Below are positions 63,078 to 64,000 of a stretch of DNA of 64,000 bases, in pieces. The position numbers and the translations under genes are program-made. The DNA is from Rhodococcus sp. SBT000017 (GTDB taxonomy: Bacteria > Actinomycetota > Actinomycetes > Mycobacteriales > Mycobacteriaceae). The notes beneath the pieces were generated by a model. The model was not told the DNA's origin, did no database searches, and saw nothing but the letters and a program-made list of their open reading frames with translations. The DNA lies in NCBI RefSeq assembly GCF_003688915.1, contig NZ_REFU01000002.1, forward strand, positions 186,001-250,000, given 5' to 3'. Positions within the stretch are counted from its first letter, which is position 1. Every line of letters starts with the position of its first letter.

Positions 63078-64000
63078 GGCCTTCCCTTCGCCAGTGCTGC
63101 CTGTACTGCCACAGGGGTGATCGGTGTGTCGTTCAGTTCGACTCCGGTGGAACGCAATCCGTCGTTGACGGCGTTGAGCACGGCGGCGGGTGCCCCGATC
63201 GTGCCGCCCTCACCGGCTCCCTTGGCTCCGGATTCGGTGAACAGGCATGGCGTTTCGAGGTGATGGATCTCGATGTCGGGGATCTCGCAGGCGGTGGGCA
63301 CCTTGTAGTCGATGAAGCTGGCGCACAGTGGGTTTCCGTGGTCGTCGTACGAGACCTGCTCGAACAACGCGCCGGCGATGCCCTGGGCGATTCCGCCCCG
63401 GCACTGGCCTTCGACGATCTTGGGGTTGATGGCGACGCCGCAGTCCTCGACGCACACGTACTTCAGAATCTCCACTCGGCCGGTGCCCTCGTGCAACTCC
63501 ACCACGACGCCGTGGGTGGCGTTGGAGAACGTGCCGTCGTTGAACACGTCGAAGCTGGCCGTCGCGGACAATCCGGGTTCGACGCCCTTCGGTAGCAGTT
63601 GCGCCTTCAGGTACGCGACGTCGGCGATGTCCCGGTAGGTGACGTACTTCGAGTGGTCGTCGCGCTGACGGACGCGGCCCGAGGCCAGCTCGACGTTGTC
63701 GTCACGGGTCTCCATCAGGTGCGCCGCGATCTCACACAGTTTGTCTCCCAGCTTGTTCGACGCCAACGCCACCGCGCTACCGCCGATGGTGATCGAGCGG
63801 GAGGCGAACGACCCGAAGCCGTAGGTGATGCGGTCGGTGTCGCCCTGCACGATCTTGACCTGTTCGACGTCGATGCCGAGCCGGTCTGCGACGATCTGCG
63901 CCATGGTGGTCTCGTGGCTCTGGCCGTGGCTCATTGTGCCGGTCGTCACGACCACCGTGCCGGAGGTGTCCATCCGGACCTCCGAGATGTCGAATCCCGG
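63074..64000 (-). CDS. Molybdopterin-binding large subunit (CoxL/XdhB type), truncated by the window end
   Basis: The last 308 residues of a large subunit continue beyond position 64000. Visible parts of the molybdopterin-binding domain include T-M-S-H-G-Q-S-H-E-T-T, F-A-S-R-S, C-V-E-D-C-G and the active-site region G-A-K-G-A-G-E-G-G, whose Glu is catalytic in the family. The loop that separates CO dehydrogenases from other members lies outside the window, so the substrate (CO, aldehyde or purine) cannot be stated. It overlaps the 2Fe-2S gene by ATGA. No FAD subunit lies between the genes seen. Confidence 0.9.
   Translation of the reverse strand, partial: PGFDISEVRMDTSGTVVVTTGTMSHGQSHETTMAQIVADRLGIDVEQVKIVQGDTDRITYGFGSFASRSITIGGSAVALASNKLGDKLCEIAAHLMETRDDNVELASGRVRQRDDHSKYVTYRDIADVAYLKAQLLPKGVEPGLSATASFDVFNDGTFSNATHGVVVELHEGTGRVEILKYVCVEDCGVAINPKIVEGQCRGGIAQGIAGALFEQVSYDDHGNPLCASFIDYKVPTACEIPDIEIHHLETPCLFTESGAKGAGEGGTIGAPAAVLNAVNDGLRSTGVELNDTPITPVAVQAALAKGRP

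Overview
The window is GC-rich DNA from a mycolic-acid-type actinobacterium. A Rhodococcus/Rhodococcoides-like host is the best fit. The evidence is GTG and TTG starts with 4-base ATGA/GTGA gene overlaps, a monomeric NADP isocitrate dehydrogenase, an MMPL exporter, DUF222-HNH (13E12-type) and LpqN-like proteins, type VII secretion-type proteins, and a CoxL/S/G-XdhC molybdoenzyme cluster. No rRNA, tRNA or CRISPR array was seen. All functions come from reading the translations by eye.

Layout. 1-4.1 kb: a type VII secretion-like module with an EspC-like partner, a WXG/glycine-rich effector split by an intact IS3-family element, and two tandem membrane proteins. 4.2-8.8 kb: an isochorismatase-EVE-prolyl aminopeptidase-nitroreductase operon, divergent from a GlxA-type regulator that is followed by a class III adenylate cyclase. 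9.0-12.9 kb: monomeric icd and a succinate-semialdehyde dehydrogenase, ending in a strong hairpin terminator.

12.9-37.7 kb (minus strand): a roughly 25 kb, tightly overlapping non-ribosomal peptide operon. It begins with a 56-residue membrane protein and continues with a 2845-aa NRPS (C-A-T-C-A-T-E-C), an Fe(II)/2-oxoglutarate oxygenase, a 698-aa X-A-T protein, a 1444-aa NRPS (C-A-T-C), an ABC exporter, an MbtH protein, lysine 6-aminotransferase, a 609-aa A-T protein, an MMPL transporter and a membrane-anchored beta-lactamase-fold hydrolase. The two large proteins end in C domains and the A-T proteins start without them, so the modules are split between genes and predict a five-residue peptide. 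There is no thioesterase domain. Rightwards lie a UbiA prenyltransferase and a histidine kinase/response regulator pair. A 26-bp palindrome sits in the shared promoter region.

40.9-57.8 kb: mostly ordinary chromosomal genes: ABM monooxygenase, lipase, P450 and TetR regulator, acetamidase, DUF4185 secreted enzyme, peptide deformylase, HNH nuclease with a repeat-expanded linker, DUF2231 and PASTA proteins, UvrA2-like ATPase and a siderophore/B12-type binding lipoprotein. 57.8-60.5 kb: a second type VII-like module with the same logic as the first (EspC-like partner, glycine-zipper effector, membrane protein, plus an LpqN-like protein). 60.8-64 kb: XdhC, CoxG, 2Fe-2S and truncated molybdopterin subunits of a xanthine dehydrogenase/CO dehydrogenase-family enzyme.

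The strongest candidates for undescribed biology are the paired glycine-zipper type VII modules and the thioesterase-less split-module NRPS operon.
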